Positions 36,505 through 47,148 of a stretch of DNA of 64,000 bases are shown in pieces. The translations under genes were made by a program, and so were the position numbers. This DNA comes from Thalassia testudinum (taxonomy: Eukaryota > Streptophyta > Magnoliopsida > Alismatales > Hydrocharitaceae). The notes beneath the pieces are model-generated. The model did no database searches, was not told where the DNA came from, and saw only the letters and a list, made by a program, of their open reading frames with translations. The stretch covers positions 119,798,001 to 119,862,000 of the forward strand of contig JAZHRO010000013.1 of the NCBI GenBank assembly GCA_037157565.1, written 5' to 3'. Each line of letters starts with the position of its first letter. Within the stretch, counting starts at the first letter, position 1.

Positions 36505-37763
36505 CTCCTACTATTCTCCGCCTCAGGTAATATCTTCCTTTAGCTATTTTTGATTTTCAATGAGGACATTGTTTGAACCAGGCATGGGGGAGAGGACCTG
36601 AGGCATTTTGTTTATAGCATGCATTTATAAAAAAAAAAAAAAGAAAAGAAAAAAAATATATATATATAAAAAAAAAAAAAAGAAAAAGAGGTTTTGAGCT
36701 TAACTGGCTAGATCTTGCCGTCTTAAGCAAATCAGAACTCTAGGGTAGACTAAGTTAATTCTAGGGTCAAACTTTAGAAGCTAAATAAGCTACTAGCTTT
36801 AGACCTTTAGGGTCCTTTGTGGACTTAAAAACTTAAGTAGGAGTTAAGTTGCGGACCATTCTTCAAGAGGTTGAGGAAGGGAAGCTAGGGTTTGAGTTAA
36901 AAGGTGGGGTAGTACCTGGAGTCTTATTCTACCTTTTGGTTTACAGGTCCTTGTAACCCAAGCATCCAAATTGTTCACACTTGGTCTGGTAATTAACTTA
37001 ATTTCTGAAAAGAGATTTGGTTCTCTTAGTTTTGACTTAAGAAAGGCTTGAAAACATATTTTGATTGGAAGAGTTCCTGCCGCAGGAGAGGTCGAGTATA
37101 TACTCACCTTGAGGATGCGATGGTAACATATTACCTCCTCGACGCTTGTCTCTTAGGATATCCATCCTACTGGGGGCATGTAAGCGCATTGCGCGGTTCA
37201 GGTACCATGGGCGGCCCTATCTCGAAGTGCCGATTGCCATAGGCCTGAATTCGCTTAAGAAATCCATGGGCGATACTATCTCGAAGTGTCGATTGCCAGG
37301 AGTTCTTGGGGTCGTTATGGGCGGTGCTATCTCGAAGCATCGAAAGCCAGGCACCCTTCGAGGTATGGTAATGGGGACAATGAATCCGACACAGACTGTG
37401 TTGATAGCTGATCTGAGGTTAGACTTAGAAGAATCAAACAAAAAAAAAAAAAAGTATATATATTAAAAAAAAAAAAAAAATTTCCTTTAACTCAAATAAC
37501 TCGGACCAATGCACAAGCACGGATGCTTTAATCTCAGGGATCAATAAACTTTAGGGTAGAGTCAGAAATCAGGGAAACTTGTGCTGGCAACTCGTCTTTA
37601 GCCGACCTAGTCTGTAACTTAGCAACTACTTAGGAACCTTGGGTTTAGAACCTGAACTTAATATGCTTCTGAAGGAAGACTAAGTGAGTTGACTAGTCTA
37701 CTTAGAGTGCTAGGTTTCGCTTAATTTTGCTAGGGACTAGCAAAAACTAGGCATGGGGGTATT
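36505..37763 (+). other. A 3' noncoding region with two PPT-like motifs
   Basis: No ORF of note. 'gaggacattg' then AGGCATGGGGG (36580-36590) follows pol by about 80 bp; A/T-rich runs at 36629-36690 and 37440-37480; triple repeat at 37207-37355; the true PPT CTAGGCATGGGGGTATT (37747-37763) abuts the LTR. No env-like gene, unlike some Athila elements. Confidence 0.8.
37207..37355 (+). repeat. Three-copy direct repeat in A 3' noncoding region
   Basis: Units beginning ATGGGCG at 37207, 37266 and 37317, each with CTATCTCGAAG and an AAGTGTCGATTGCCAG-like end. The equivalent triple array is in D and E. Confidence 0.8.
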
Positions 37764-39541
37764 TGATTAGCCCATAGTTGTGGGTTATTTAAGTATTTAA
37801 GTGCCTACACATTAGGTTAATTCTAACATTTATTTAGTATAAATTAGGATGTAAATAGATTAATTCATAGTTTTAATCTAATTACATAATCCATACATTG
37901 CATTCATATCTTAAGTGCATTTAGAATTAGCTTAGAATAGCATTCATCTAATTAGATAACTAATTAGGTATATTGTTTTTATTAACATAGAAGTTGAGGG
38001 TCTATACATAAATAACCCTAATATTTTAATAATATTTGCTTTATTCATCTTCTTTCAGAACGGCTGGCTGCCGCTCCAACGCCCGGCTGCTGCAGTGATG
38101 AAGCCATTCAAGGGGGAGCGGATGTGGTGGATCTGGTCGGCGGCTGATTTCAAAATTGTTCAAGACACTATAAAAGGAGCACGGAAGCTGCCGGCTGCAG
38201 CAGGCCTCCGCCACCGACTCACCACTGTGCAGAGAGATCCTCTCTCTTCCACTCCACACTGCCGGCCTCTACCGTGGCGGCGAGTCTCCACCACCGTGGG
38301 CGTGTGGTGTGACAGGCCACACCGCCATCCGGAGCTCGCCCGCATTACCGTGAGCACATCAGCGTGCATCTTCCTCGCCGTCGTCGCAGACCACCACGCA
38401 AGCTACTGATCAGCCACCCTCTCAGTAACTTAAGACGTCTGGGAAATTTCCCAGACGTCTGAAGTTACCCGCTCACCTCCACTTCCTCAGCCTGCACTCT
38501 CCAACCGGCCACCAAACCGCCTGCGCCCTCCACCGCTCACCGGCTGCTGACCTGCGCACGCCTGCAGATCAGCCCGCGCTCTCCTCCAACGCCTGCAGAC
38601 CAGCCTGCAGCATCCTCCAACAGCCGCCTGCAGCTTCCACCGCACACGCCAACCGCCTGCAGACCACCGCGCAAGCGCCCCCTCTGCAGCTACCACCGCC
38701 ACGCCTCCGCGCGCCAGCGCCCTCCGCAGACCCTCCGCGGGCCCACGCACAGCCATCTGCAAACCACCGCGCAAGCGCCCCCTCTGCAGCTTCCACCGCA
38801 CACGCCAGCGCCCGCCTGCAGACCACCGCAGCCACGCCTCCGCGCGCCAGCGCCCTCCGCAGACCCTCCGCGCGCCCACGCACAGCCACCTGCAGAACCG
38901 CCAGCAACCGACCTCTGCAGCTACCACCGCAGCCACGCCTCCGCGCACCAGCGCCCGCCTGCAGACCACCGCAGCCACGCCTCCGCGCGCCAGCGCCTTC
39001 CGCAGACCCTCCGCGCGCCCACGCACAACCGCCTGCAGCACCTCCGCCGGAGCTCGTCCGGCCACCTCCGGCCGCCGCGCGACTCGCCGTCACCACCGAT
39101 TCGAAGCCCTTGATCCAAGGGACCTCCGCCGAGCTTCCCGCGCCCAGCCATCGGCTCCTCGTCGCGCAAGACAACGGGGAAAAATTCCCCTGTTTTGCTA
39201 CAGTAAAGCATTGATTAAAATTTACATTTTCTGCCATTGCCAGATTTTATTCATATTCTATTCACTCTGCATTGCGGAAAATATCCTGTAGTTTATCATA
39301 ATTGCCATTTCAGCATTATTTCTTGCTTAAACCTTAATCTAAAGGCAATCTTGGCTTGGTTCTTGTCCAAATTGACTCCGAACAAACATTTTTAAGTGGC
39401 GCGAATTTTAATACGTTATTGCCTCCCTGTGGAAACGACCCGCTCCTCTGCGAGTGGTTATTTCTTATTAAAAATTGATTAGTCGATTTTTCCACCACAT
39501 TAAACTACAAACGACTTAAAAGCGAAAGATCGACCCGGTCA
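37764..39541 (+). repeat. 3' LTR of element A
   Basis: 1778 bp, TGATTAGCCC to GACCCGGTCA. Relative to the 5' LTR it lacks one 51-bp minisatellite unit and gains 12 bp (near 38598) and 1 bp (near 38012). TATA box 38168-38176. Followed by GCATT. Confidence 0.96.
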
Positions 39542-39710
39542 GCATTCTCTGCATTTGTTCAAGCTGCCTTTGAAACATCTCTTGTTGATTCTGAGGCAGA
39601 GGAGGTTGTTGATCGACCATGGGATCTATTTGGCCAAAATTCAATGTACGCCTCCTAGAATGATCTAATGGTCCTTCCAATCGGGGATTCAATGACCTCC
39701 TTCCAAGCAT
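39542..39710 (-). pseudogene. First 57 codons of element C gag
   Basis: Starts at ATG (39710-39708) with MLGRRSLNPRLEG, nearly the same first seven residues as A's gag (MLGRRSLRRQL), then Gln/Met-rich QQEMFQRQLEQMQRM. It is cut by A at the GCATT duplication; the frame resumes at 28029 with QRMQDAQPLKDF. Confidence 0.88.
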
Positions 39711-39774
39711 AAACTAGGAAGAGGCCGGAAAGACTGGGGATAAGAACCTTGCAGCACAACAAAGCAAGCCTGTC
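39711..39774 (-). other. C leader end and left target duplication of the LINE
   Basis: On the minus strand it matches the last 60 bp of B's leader up to the ATG. ACAAAGCAAGCCTGTC (39759-39774) matches ACAAAACAAGCTTGTC (44776-44791) at 14 of 16 positions, giving the LINE's target-site duplication. Confidence 0.8.
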
Positions 39775-39932
39775 GGAACAAGTACTGGGGGGAGATGGAG
39801 AGAGAATGGTGAAGGGAGATGGAAGACATGGAGATCGAAAAACTAGACGAGGGAGAGGAGATGGCCATCTCGTAAGGGTGGGGCAGTCAAATTGGTTCGA
39901 GAGAGGGCTGGAAGAGGACGAACGGAGAGGTC

Positions 39933-41036
39933 ATGTGCTATAGGTGCAGAAGAAGAGGGCTTATGGCAGCGGTATATAAAAATCACCTTCTGTGCCTGGC
40001 ATGTGGAGGAGACAAACACAAGCGTGACTCATGCACAAGAGTGCGGCTGCAGTATATGCAGAAGAACCTTCAGTGCCCAAAGCAAGAGGTACCAGAGGAG
40101 CCATGGCTACCTCTGCCACCAGCGCAGGTTGGCCACACAATTGATGTGGAGATCCCCTTCTCCAAGGATATTCTATCTGCATTGGTCGGCGAGGTTATGA
40201 CTAGAAATCCATCTTCAAAAAAGTTCCATCAACTGATGAGCTCCCTATCCCTTGTCTCACCAGGCTGGAAGATTGCCGTGTTATCCCCGACCTATTTTCT
40301 TGTTTTTGGTTTTGGGATGATAGACGTGGAAAGGATAAGATTTCGCTTGAGCAATTTTGAAAATATCAATGTGTTGTGGAGGCTGGTCTGCCCTTTTGAT
40401 GGGGCACTCCCTAATTACCCACTGCAGAGGATGGGTACCAGGCGTGTGACATTAGCAATCAAGGGATTGCCTCTACACCTGACATCTAGAGGGGTGGTAT
40501 CCAAGATGATCGCTGGGTTTGCGTCTATCCATGATGATACAGAGGTTATAATTGGGGAAGGAGATGCTTGTGTACTGCAAATTGGGGCTAAGATCTTCAA
40601 AAGTGGGTCCTTGCCTGATAGAATAATTCTTAGATGTGGAGGATGTTCTTGGCTTATTCATGTGTCAGTTGTTGGGCAGGAATTCATAATCCCAGAAGTG
40701 GGACATGTTAAGACACCTGAAGAAAACTCTGGGGAGGTGCAACAAGCAGAACCGGAGGATCGTAAGCCTTCAGATGATGTGCTAGGGCCAAAGAAGAGGA
40801 AAGAATGCCACAAGGAGGATTTAGAGGGGGGTATGTTGATTGTGGTGGGTGACACTGTCATGAGGAGTGATAAACAAATGCACAAGGACCCTAGTAAAAC
40901 TACTAATTGTACAGGGGAGAGAATAGAAGGCAGCAGTGGTAGAATTATCCTCAAGGATGTGAATCAAATGCCACTTCCTGTTCCTAAAGATCTGAAATTT
41001 GGGAAAGGATTTGGTCAAAAGAGTGGGGTTGGGTGA
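39933..41036 (+). CDS. LINE ORF1 (zinc-knuckle RNA-binding protein), probably N-terminally truncated
   Basis: 367 codons from ATG 39933. A CX2CX4HX4C knuckle (CLACGGDKHKRDSC) is at residues 20-33, preceded by CYRCRRRG. A region about residues 110-260 with FRLSNFENINVLWRLVCPFDG and VTLAIKGLPLHLTS resembles the nucleic-acid-binding part of plant LINE ORF1 products (the GLPLHL-type motif). The tail is Lys/Glu-rich and ends in FGKGFGQKSG. In plant LINEs ORF1 coats the RNA. The knuckle being at the extreme N-terminus is unusual and suggests loss of upstream sequence. Other starts upstream are not in this frame. Confidence 0.7.
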   Translation: MCYRCRRRGLMAAVYKNHLLCLACGGDKHKRDSCTRVRLQYMQKNLQCPKQEVPEEPWLPLPPAQVGHTIDVEIPFSKDILSALVGEVMTRNPSSKKFHQLMSSLSLVSPGWKIAVLSPTYFLVFGFGMIDVERIRFRLSNFENINVLWRLVCPFDGALPNYPLQRMGTRRVTLAIKGLPLHLTSRGVVSKMIAGFASIHDDTEVIIGEGDACVLQIGAKIFKSGSLPDRIILRCGGCSWLIHVSVVGQEFIIPEVGHVKTPEENSGEVQQAEPEDRKPSDDVLGPKKRKECHKEDLEGGMLIVVGDTVMRSDKQMHKDPSKTTNCTGERIEGSSGRIILKDVNQMPLPVPKDLKFGKGFGQKSGVG

Positions 41037-41162
41037 TCCCCTTACATGCTTAGGAGAAGGAGAAAGGAGAACATGAGCCCCATTGAGGAAGAGACCATTA
41101 CAAAGTCCATCATGGTTGAATATGTGGACAATCTAGTGCAAGGGGATCATCTCTATAAGGGA

Positions 41163-44100
41163 TAAGAATTTTAGCGTGGAATGTGCGTGGGCTATGTAAT
41201 AAAGTAAGAAGAGCTTCTCTAATCAGGTATTTTGTGGAGTGGGAGATTGATTGTGCTCTTATTCAAGAGATGCACCTAGAGGAAGATAATGGTTCAGTCT
41301 GGGACACCCTAAGGCAATCCAAGAGAGCGAATTGTGCGGTGTTGGCTACAAATGGCAGGTCTGGTGGGATGACTATATGGTGGAGAAATTCCAGCTTTAA
41401 AGTGACTGAAGTCCATTGGGCAAGGCATATGCTTACATGTAGATGTTAGAGTCATCAGGGGGATTTGGATTGGTTCGTCTCATGTGTGTATGGACCTTGT
41501 GCAGCGACTAGCCGAGTGGAGTTATGGGAGGACCTATTAGCAATACATCAGAAGGTCCAAGAGCTGCCTTGGCTCGTTGTTGGAGACTTCAATTGTACCT
41601 TGTCAAGTGGGCACTGACCTGGTGGTAATACAGATGACGTAATGGTAGGGTTTCAACTGGCTGTGCAAAGTCTGGGCATCATTGCATACCCGATCAGTGG
41701 TGTTGAGTTTACTTGGAGAAACGACAGTGGGCTCATGTCCAAATTGGATAGATTCTTTGGTAACTCTAGTCTCTTGGAGCAGTTTCAACTGTCTTCAGCC
41801 ATGAGCCTAGAGAGGCCATTTTCAGACCATACACCAATTGTGTGGGACAATGGGTTGAATGCAGATGTTGGCTCATACTTCAAATTCAAAAAGTCATGGT
41901 TTAGAGAAGATGGGTTTAAAGATATGTTGTTTAGCTGGTGGAAAAGTAAGAATGCTACAGGTTTTGCTACCCAAAGACTTGCATCAAAGTTGGCAGACAT
42001 GTGCACAATGCTAAGGGAATATGGGCAGACAGTGACGGCTAGTAAGGATCAAAAGAGAATTGAGGCATTGGCTAAGGTCTAGCAGCTTGATAAGAAGGAA
42101 TGCATGGTGGGTCATAGTGCTCAAGACTAGGAATCAAGGAAATATTGGCAGCAGGTCATTGGCGAGGAGGATTTAAAGAAAGAGATGGATTGGTGTGAGA
42201 CATCTAAACAACTATGGCTCAAGGAAGGGGATGCAAATACGACATTTTTTCATCTTGCTGCCAGTGCTAAAAGGAGATTTAGCCTCATTTCTTCTATCAA
42301 AATTGGCGAGAGAAACATTTCCTCCACTCGTGAAATAAGGAATGAAGCTGTATGCTACTTTAAAGAAATATCAAAGGCTGCACCAAGAGGTATGTGGAGG
42401 ATGGCTGCGACTGCATTCCCATGTGTCAGTGATGATCAAGCTGCAATGTTGGTTGCCCCTTTTACTGAACAAGAGGCTATGGAAGCTATCAAAGACTTAA
42501 ATAATGAGGGAGCTCTAGGGCCAGATGGGGTTCAAGTCCTATTTTATAATGAAATGTGGAGTGTTCTTAAGGAGGAAGTGATGGGGGTTCTACATGAGTT
42601 TGAAAAGGGAAACTCTGGTTTTGAATGGCTAAACAAATCATACCTTTTCTTGTTACCAAAGAAGTCGGGAGCGAAATGTTTCTCTGATTATAGGCCTATT
42701 GCGCTGTCAAACTCCATATATCTAATCATTAGCAAAATCCTCGTCAACAGAATTCGTGGAGTTTTCCAAGGCCTGATTATGCATGTTCAGTCCACATTTT
42801 TACCTAGGAGGTCTCTGCAAAAATCATTTATTATGGCTCAAGAGATGGTGACAGGTTGGCATAGCAAAAGTCCAAGGCCTTCCTATGGAAGGTAGATTTC
42901 TCTAGAGCATATGGTTCAATCTCATGGTCATACTTATGGGAAATTCTTAAAAGAAGAGAGTCCCCCCCTCTTTGTATCCAGTGGATGAAACGGTGCATCA
43001 CGATTGCTTCCTACTCCCCCTTGATAAATGGGAAACCTTGTAAAGCCTGGATACAACCTCAATGTGGGGTGCGGCAAGATTGTCCCTTGGCCCCACTGAA
43101 TTTTAACTTTGCCGTGGATACTTTAGCCAGATATGCATGCAAGCTGGCAAAAGATGGGTTGATAAGGGGCTATTCGATGACAAATAGAAGGGCTTTGACC
43201 CCCATTCTCCAATACGTAGATGACACAGTCTTTTTTGTAGGAGGGAAGAGGGAAGCACAAGCGCTCTATTATATGGTTAACATCTTTGGAGAAATTTCTG
43301 GTCTAAAGCTAAATGGAAGCAAATCATCTTTAGTTTGCCTTGGTATGAACAATACTGATTAGAGTGACATCTCTTTCATCTTAGGCACGCATGTGGTCTC
43401 ATTGCCAATCAAATATCTAGGCCTACCACTGAAGTGTACAAAAATGAAGGGCGATTGGAATTTTCTCTTTGAGAAGGTGGCTATGAAGTTAGAAGGCTGG
43501 AGCAGTCGATACTTATCTAAAGGGGGAGATTTATTTTGCTAAATTCAGTGATTACATCTATTCCAGTCTTCTTTTCCATCTTCAGAGCTCCAAAGTCAAT
43601 ATGGAAGAAACTTGATGTCATGCGCAAGAGATTCTTCTGGAAAGGGGCTTCTCACCAAGGTACTTTCTTCCAACTTATTAAATGGGATACAATTTGCTCT
43701 CCTAACAAGTATGGTTGCATGGGAATAAGATCTCTCAAAGAATTTAATGATGCTTTGCTTTTAAAATGGGCAATTAGGCTACTGCAAGGGGAATAGAGGC
43801 CTTGGACAGAGATTGTGCATGACAGTTATGGGGCGACAAATGATGAAGAGAGTCATCTAAACCCTCTCAATCCTTCTCCTTTTTGGACCTCTGTGGTGTG
43901 TGCTATGGCTGATAATTGGAACTTGTTCAAATCAATCTTGGGAGATGGAAGAAGCTTCAGATTTTGGATTGAAAAGTGGGCACCAGGTGGGGTGTTAAAG
44001 GATAGATATCCTCTTGCCTATTTGGCTGCTCATGATAAAAATGTGGTGGTGTATGATTATTGGGACATGGAATCAGAAAACTGGAAGATAAATATGACAA

Positions 44101-44690
44101 GGGGAATGGCTATGGAACCAGAACATGGGTGGAGAGTGAATGCCTCCTGCAGGAACTAATTGCCTTCAAACCTAAACCAGAGGAGTGTGATACATACAAA
44201 TGGGAGGGGGTTTTCTCTCTAGCGGCTACCTATGAAGAACTCATCATATCATCCAGGTCGGTAGAGGTGGATGAGATTGGGAGAAAATTATGGAAGTCGA
44301 AAGTTCCATTAAAGGTGCAAATATTTCTGTGGTTATGTAGAAGGGATGGTTTGATAACGGGTGACATGCGGCATAGGAGGATGGGCACCCCTGCTCAATT
44401 CTATCAGCTATGTGGGTTACACAATGACTACAGTCGTCATATCTTCTCTTCTTGCATGGTAACAGATTGTGTTTGGAGAAGGGTTTGCAGGGGTTCGATT
44501 CCCATGTAGGAGAACTTATGGAGTTCCTTTTTTGTTACAAATAAGCCCCATGTGCCCATGGTGGCAATGCTATGGTCAATATGGAGAGCTAGAAATGAGA
44601 AATTATTTCAAGAGAGGCCAGTGTGTGTGGATAATATTGTAAACAATTGCTGGACTCTCATACAAATGTGGGGTTCAATCCTGTAATCCT
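41163..44690 (+). pseudogene. LINE ORF2 (endonuclease, reverse transcriptase, zf-RVT-like tail), broken
   Basis: Endonuclease: ILAWNVRGL, IQEMH, VVGDFNCTL, FSDHTPIVWD (41163-41850). RT: LKEGDANTTFFH, LGPDGVQ, DYRPIALSNSIYLIISKIL, SRAYGSISW, CGVRQDCPLAPLNFN and catalytic YVDD at 43213-43224 (42185-43360). The C-terminal region FWTSVVCAMADNWNLFKS...DGRSFRFWIEKW and KLWKSKVPLKVQIFLWLC (43860-44500) resembles the zf-RVT tail of plant LINEs, with the CGLHNDYSRHIFSSC motif. Stops at 41447-41449, 41618, 42080, 42893, 43360 and 43793 and frameshifts break it into at least seven pieces. Catalytic motifs persist, so decay began after insertion. Confidence 0.92.
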
Positions 44691-44775
44691 CTTTTTTTTC
44701 TTATATAGTCAATAAAATCTCTCCTACATTGCTATCGGTGATTCATTAGCTTTCCTTTCTATTTCAAAAAAAAAA

Positions 44776-45902
44776 ACAAAACAAGCTTGTCCTTAAGTTG
44801 GGTAGCCTAAGGATCTACAGACTCTCAAAATCCATCTTAAGATTACAAACGATTTACTCTACTTATATCCAGTTAATCCAACCAGTTAGAAGAAGGGGCT
44901 GGGGTGAAGGTTCTTCCTTTGGCTTGCACCTCCGGTTCCTAGTGTACCCCCCAACCACGATTGTTTGACACTACTCCCCTAGCTAGACATTAGATTGACT
45001 AGTACAAGTAGGTTAATCATAAATAATCTTAATCTGGGCCTCGAAGAGCGAATTAGTCCTTAAGGCCAATGTCTAATCACTTTTAACTTAGGCTTAGGAT
45101 TATAGTGCTTATGGAATGTGATGGGCCCTTAAAATGGGTTGTGCCCTTAATGATTGATTGAACATGTGTGAGTGCGTGCACAACCAGGGTTTTCAAGCAA
45201 GATTATTTGAATGAGTGGATCTTAAGGTTCAAATCTTGCTTTAGTAACTTTTAGGGTTTAGAATTAGGTAAATTCAATCAAGTTCAAGAGGCAAACTAGA
45301 TTTTCAAAACACGGGTAAAGATCTTTTCCTTTTGAAATCAAAGGTAAAGTGGAGTGCTTGGTATTGACCTAAATTGTAAACCCTAAGGGGAAGCTACTTG
45401 ATGAGTTGATTTTAGATGAAGTGGTGTAGCCTAAACAACTCGAACAATTCGCCTTAATGCACCACTGAGTTAGACACACAAGTGGTTACCTAATCTGATT
45501 TCTACTCAATTATGTGTTTAGGTGTGTACCAGTTCCAAAGATCAATTGACCAGTTGAGTTTGAAAATCAGAAGAGGTTGTGTACCTCTATGTTTTTTTTT
45601 TAGATTTTTTTCTTTTTATAAGCAAAGGGTGTGATCAGTGGAGGTGGGAATCAAACAATCAAAACTAATCCTATGGTTTATGATAACACCTAGGTTAATT
45701 AGGGTTTGAATTAGGGTTATGAAATGAACTCTATGGAGGGGGGAAGAATGGGGAGCACTTACAGTTGTCTTCAACTGCACTTTACTCCTTTCTACCGCTT
45801 AAAGATTCCCTATCGAGGTACCTGCAAAATAATAAAAAAGAAATAAAAGTAAGTTAGAAAATAGATAAGTGCGCGGAAATGCGGAAAGGAAATAGAGATT
45901 TG
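44776..45902 (-). other. Leader of element C
   Basis: Begins with the LINE's right duplication. The reverse complement of 44792-45200 aligns with B's leader 9720-10100. A minus-strand TTGCAG|GTACC donor-like site lies at 45822/45821, matching B's donor; the corresponding acceptor near the gag ATG has changed to TGCTGCAAG. No protein-coding ORF. Confidence 0.75.
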
Positions 45903-45920
45903 TCCCCGACAATGGCGCCA
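45903..45920 (-). other. Primer-binding site of element C
   Basis: The minus strand reads TGGCGCCATTGTCGGGGA, matching the tRNA-Asp-type site of A with two or three differences and lying 3 nt inside the LTR end. Confidence 0.88.
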
Positions 45921-46543
45921 AAATGTTGAGTCAGAAATTCTACGCAAAAAGGTTTGTGTTTTGAAAACCCGTCATTTTAGTGCGATTTGTGAGGAAATTC
46001 GTCAATAGATAATTTTACCGAAACTCGAAAAGAATTCCAAGTCGAATACAGGAAGGCTACATCGATTTGAAATCCACGATTATATTTTTGTAATTTTTTG
46101 TTTAAAGGCAAGATAATCACAATGAATCGATACTACACTAAAGAGAGAGAGAGAGAGAACAAAACACTCTATAATATGGATAATGTTTTTAAAACTAGAA
46201 AGCCAAAAATATTACAACTAGAAAGCAGTAAAAAGAAGGGAGGTGAGAAATTATCCTCCTCGTCGGCTGCTTGGAAGACGAGTAGGAACAGGCGATGCTT
46301 GGAAGACGGGAGGCGGAGAACGAAGCTGGAAGAACTGGGGGCGAGGCAGCACGTCATCGTTGTATGATCCACTTCCAGAATGGGGGCAAGAAGACGACCA
46401 CGAGAGCTCCACGAATGGGATAAGAAGTGAACAAAATTTTTGCTTTTAACTTTAGAGAAGCATCCTGGGTTTGGAACAAGCTTCTTTAGAGCTTTGGAGA
46501 GGAAGAGAGGTGAAGGGATAAAGAATTCGAGTGGTAGGGGTGG

Positions 46544-46553
46544 CCTTTTATAG
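46544..46553 (-). promoter_or_regulatory. TATA box of C 5' LTR
   Basis: Minus strand CTATAAAAGG, repeated at 7243-7252 in the other LTR; the same box and spacing class as B, D and F. Confidence 0.75.
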
Positions 46554-47106
46554 ATGTGAGAGTTGAGGACAAAAGAGACATTTCTAAGCTTTAAAACATT
46601 CATTTCAGTGTCTTTAGTGACGTTTATGACCATCACTGTAGCTCCAACATGGCTGAACATGCGCGCACGCCCCTCGCCTCCTTGCCTTCAGCTGTTTTAA
46701 TGCTCATCCATGTTAAAAAATCCTCACGATTGGATGGCTTAAAATCAATCTCACCCACGCCTTCATCGCACCTTATTGCACACCTATGTACGATCAGGCG
46801 TTCAATCGTGCGTACGTGATCCGCGTGCTCTGGTGATGCCATGTTGCCACTCCTTAGCTGTACAATTGCCATTCGACGGTCAAATCGAGCCACTCCCCCG
46901 CCCGCACCTTGATTTGAGGCTTGTAGGGGCTCAAACATGCATCGCGGAGTTGGGTGTGGAAGTGTTCTCCACTGCTCTATCTTCATAGATTGGTGCGAAG
47001 ATGGTTTTACCATTGCACCCTCTCAACCATTGGATCAAGATCCAACGGCTGAGATCTCACCTCTCCCGCACCTTCAGAAGCTGAGAAGAGATGCTACGGC
47101 CAATTT

Positions 47107-47148
47107 GGCAGGCTGTGATGGCGCCACATGGCACCATCACAGCCTGCC
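47107..47148. repeat. 42-bp near-perfect palindrome in C LTR U3
   Basis: Two 20-bp arms around a CA centre, one mismatch: GGCAGGCTGTGATGGCGCCA and TGGCACCATCACAGCCTGCC. The core reads CCACATGG. Degraded equivalents occur in the other C LTR (about 15105-15132), B (7885-7910), F (59645-59670) and G (59159-59184). Confidence 0.88.

Larger units (their letters stand above)
28030..39541 (+). mobile_element. Young, nearly intact Athila-like LTR retrotransposon A (11.5 kb)
   Basis: LTRs 28030-29845 and 37764-39541 start TGATTAGCCC and end GACCCGGTCA; perfect 5-bp duplications GCATT (28025-28029, 39542-39546). PBS, leader, gag-protease, pol, 3' noncoding region and PPT are all present. The LTRs show about five substitutions plus indels of 51, 12 and 1 bp that fully account for the length difference (1816 versus 1778 bp). 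That is about 0.3 percent divergence, a recent insertion (of the order of 0.1 million years at commonly assumed plant rates; inference). No env-like ORF follows pol. Confidence 0.97.
39775..44775 (+). mobile_element. Plant L1-type LINE inserted in element C
   Basis: 5.0 kb, flanked by a 16-bp imperfect duplication, with ORF1, ORF2 (endonuclease, RT, zf-RVT-like tail), a polyadenylation signal AATAAA (44711-44716) and a terminal A-run (44766-44776). Only about 160 bp precede the zinc knuckle of ORF1, so it is probably 5'-truncated. Multiple stops show it is inactive. Confidence 0.93.

Noticed and set aside
36505..37763. Possible env-like ORF after pol in A, as in some Athila elements
   Set aside because: Only frames up to about 106 codons, overlapping the triple repeat, without signal peptide or transmembrane segment.
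44492..44502. GGTTCGATTCC, matching a tRNA gene B box
   Set aside because: No A box, acceptor stem or cloverleaf around it, and it lies within the LINE ORF2 reading frame.
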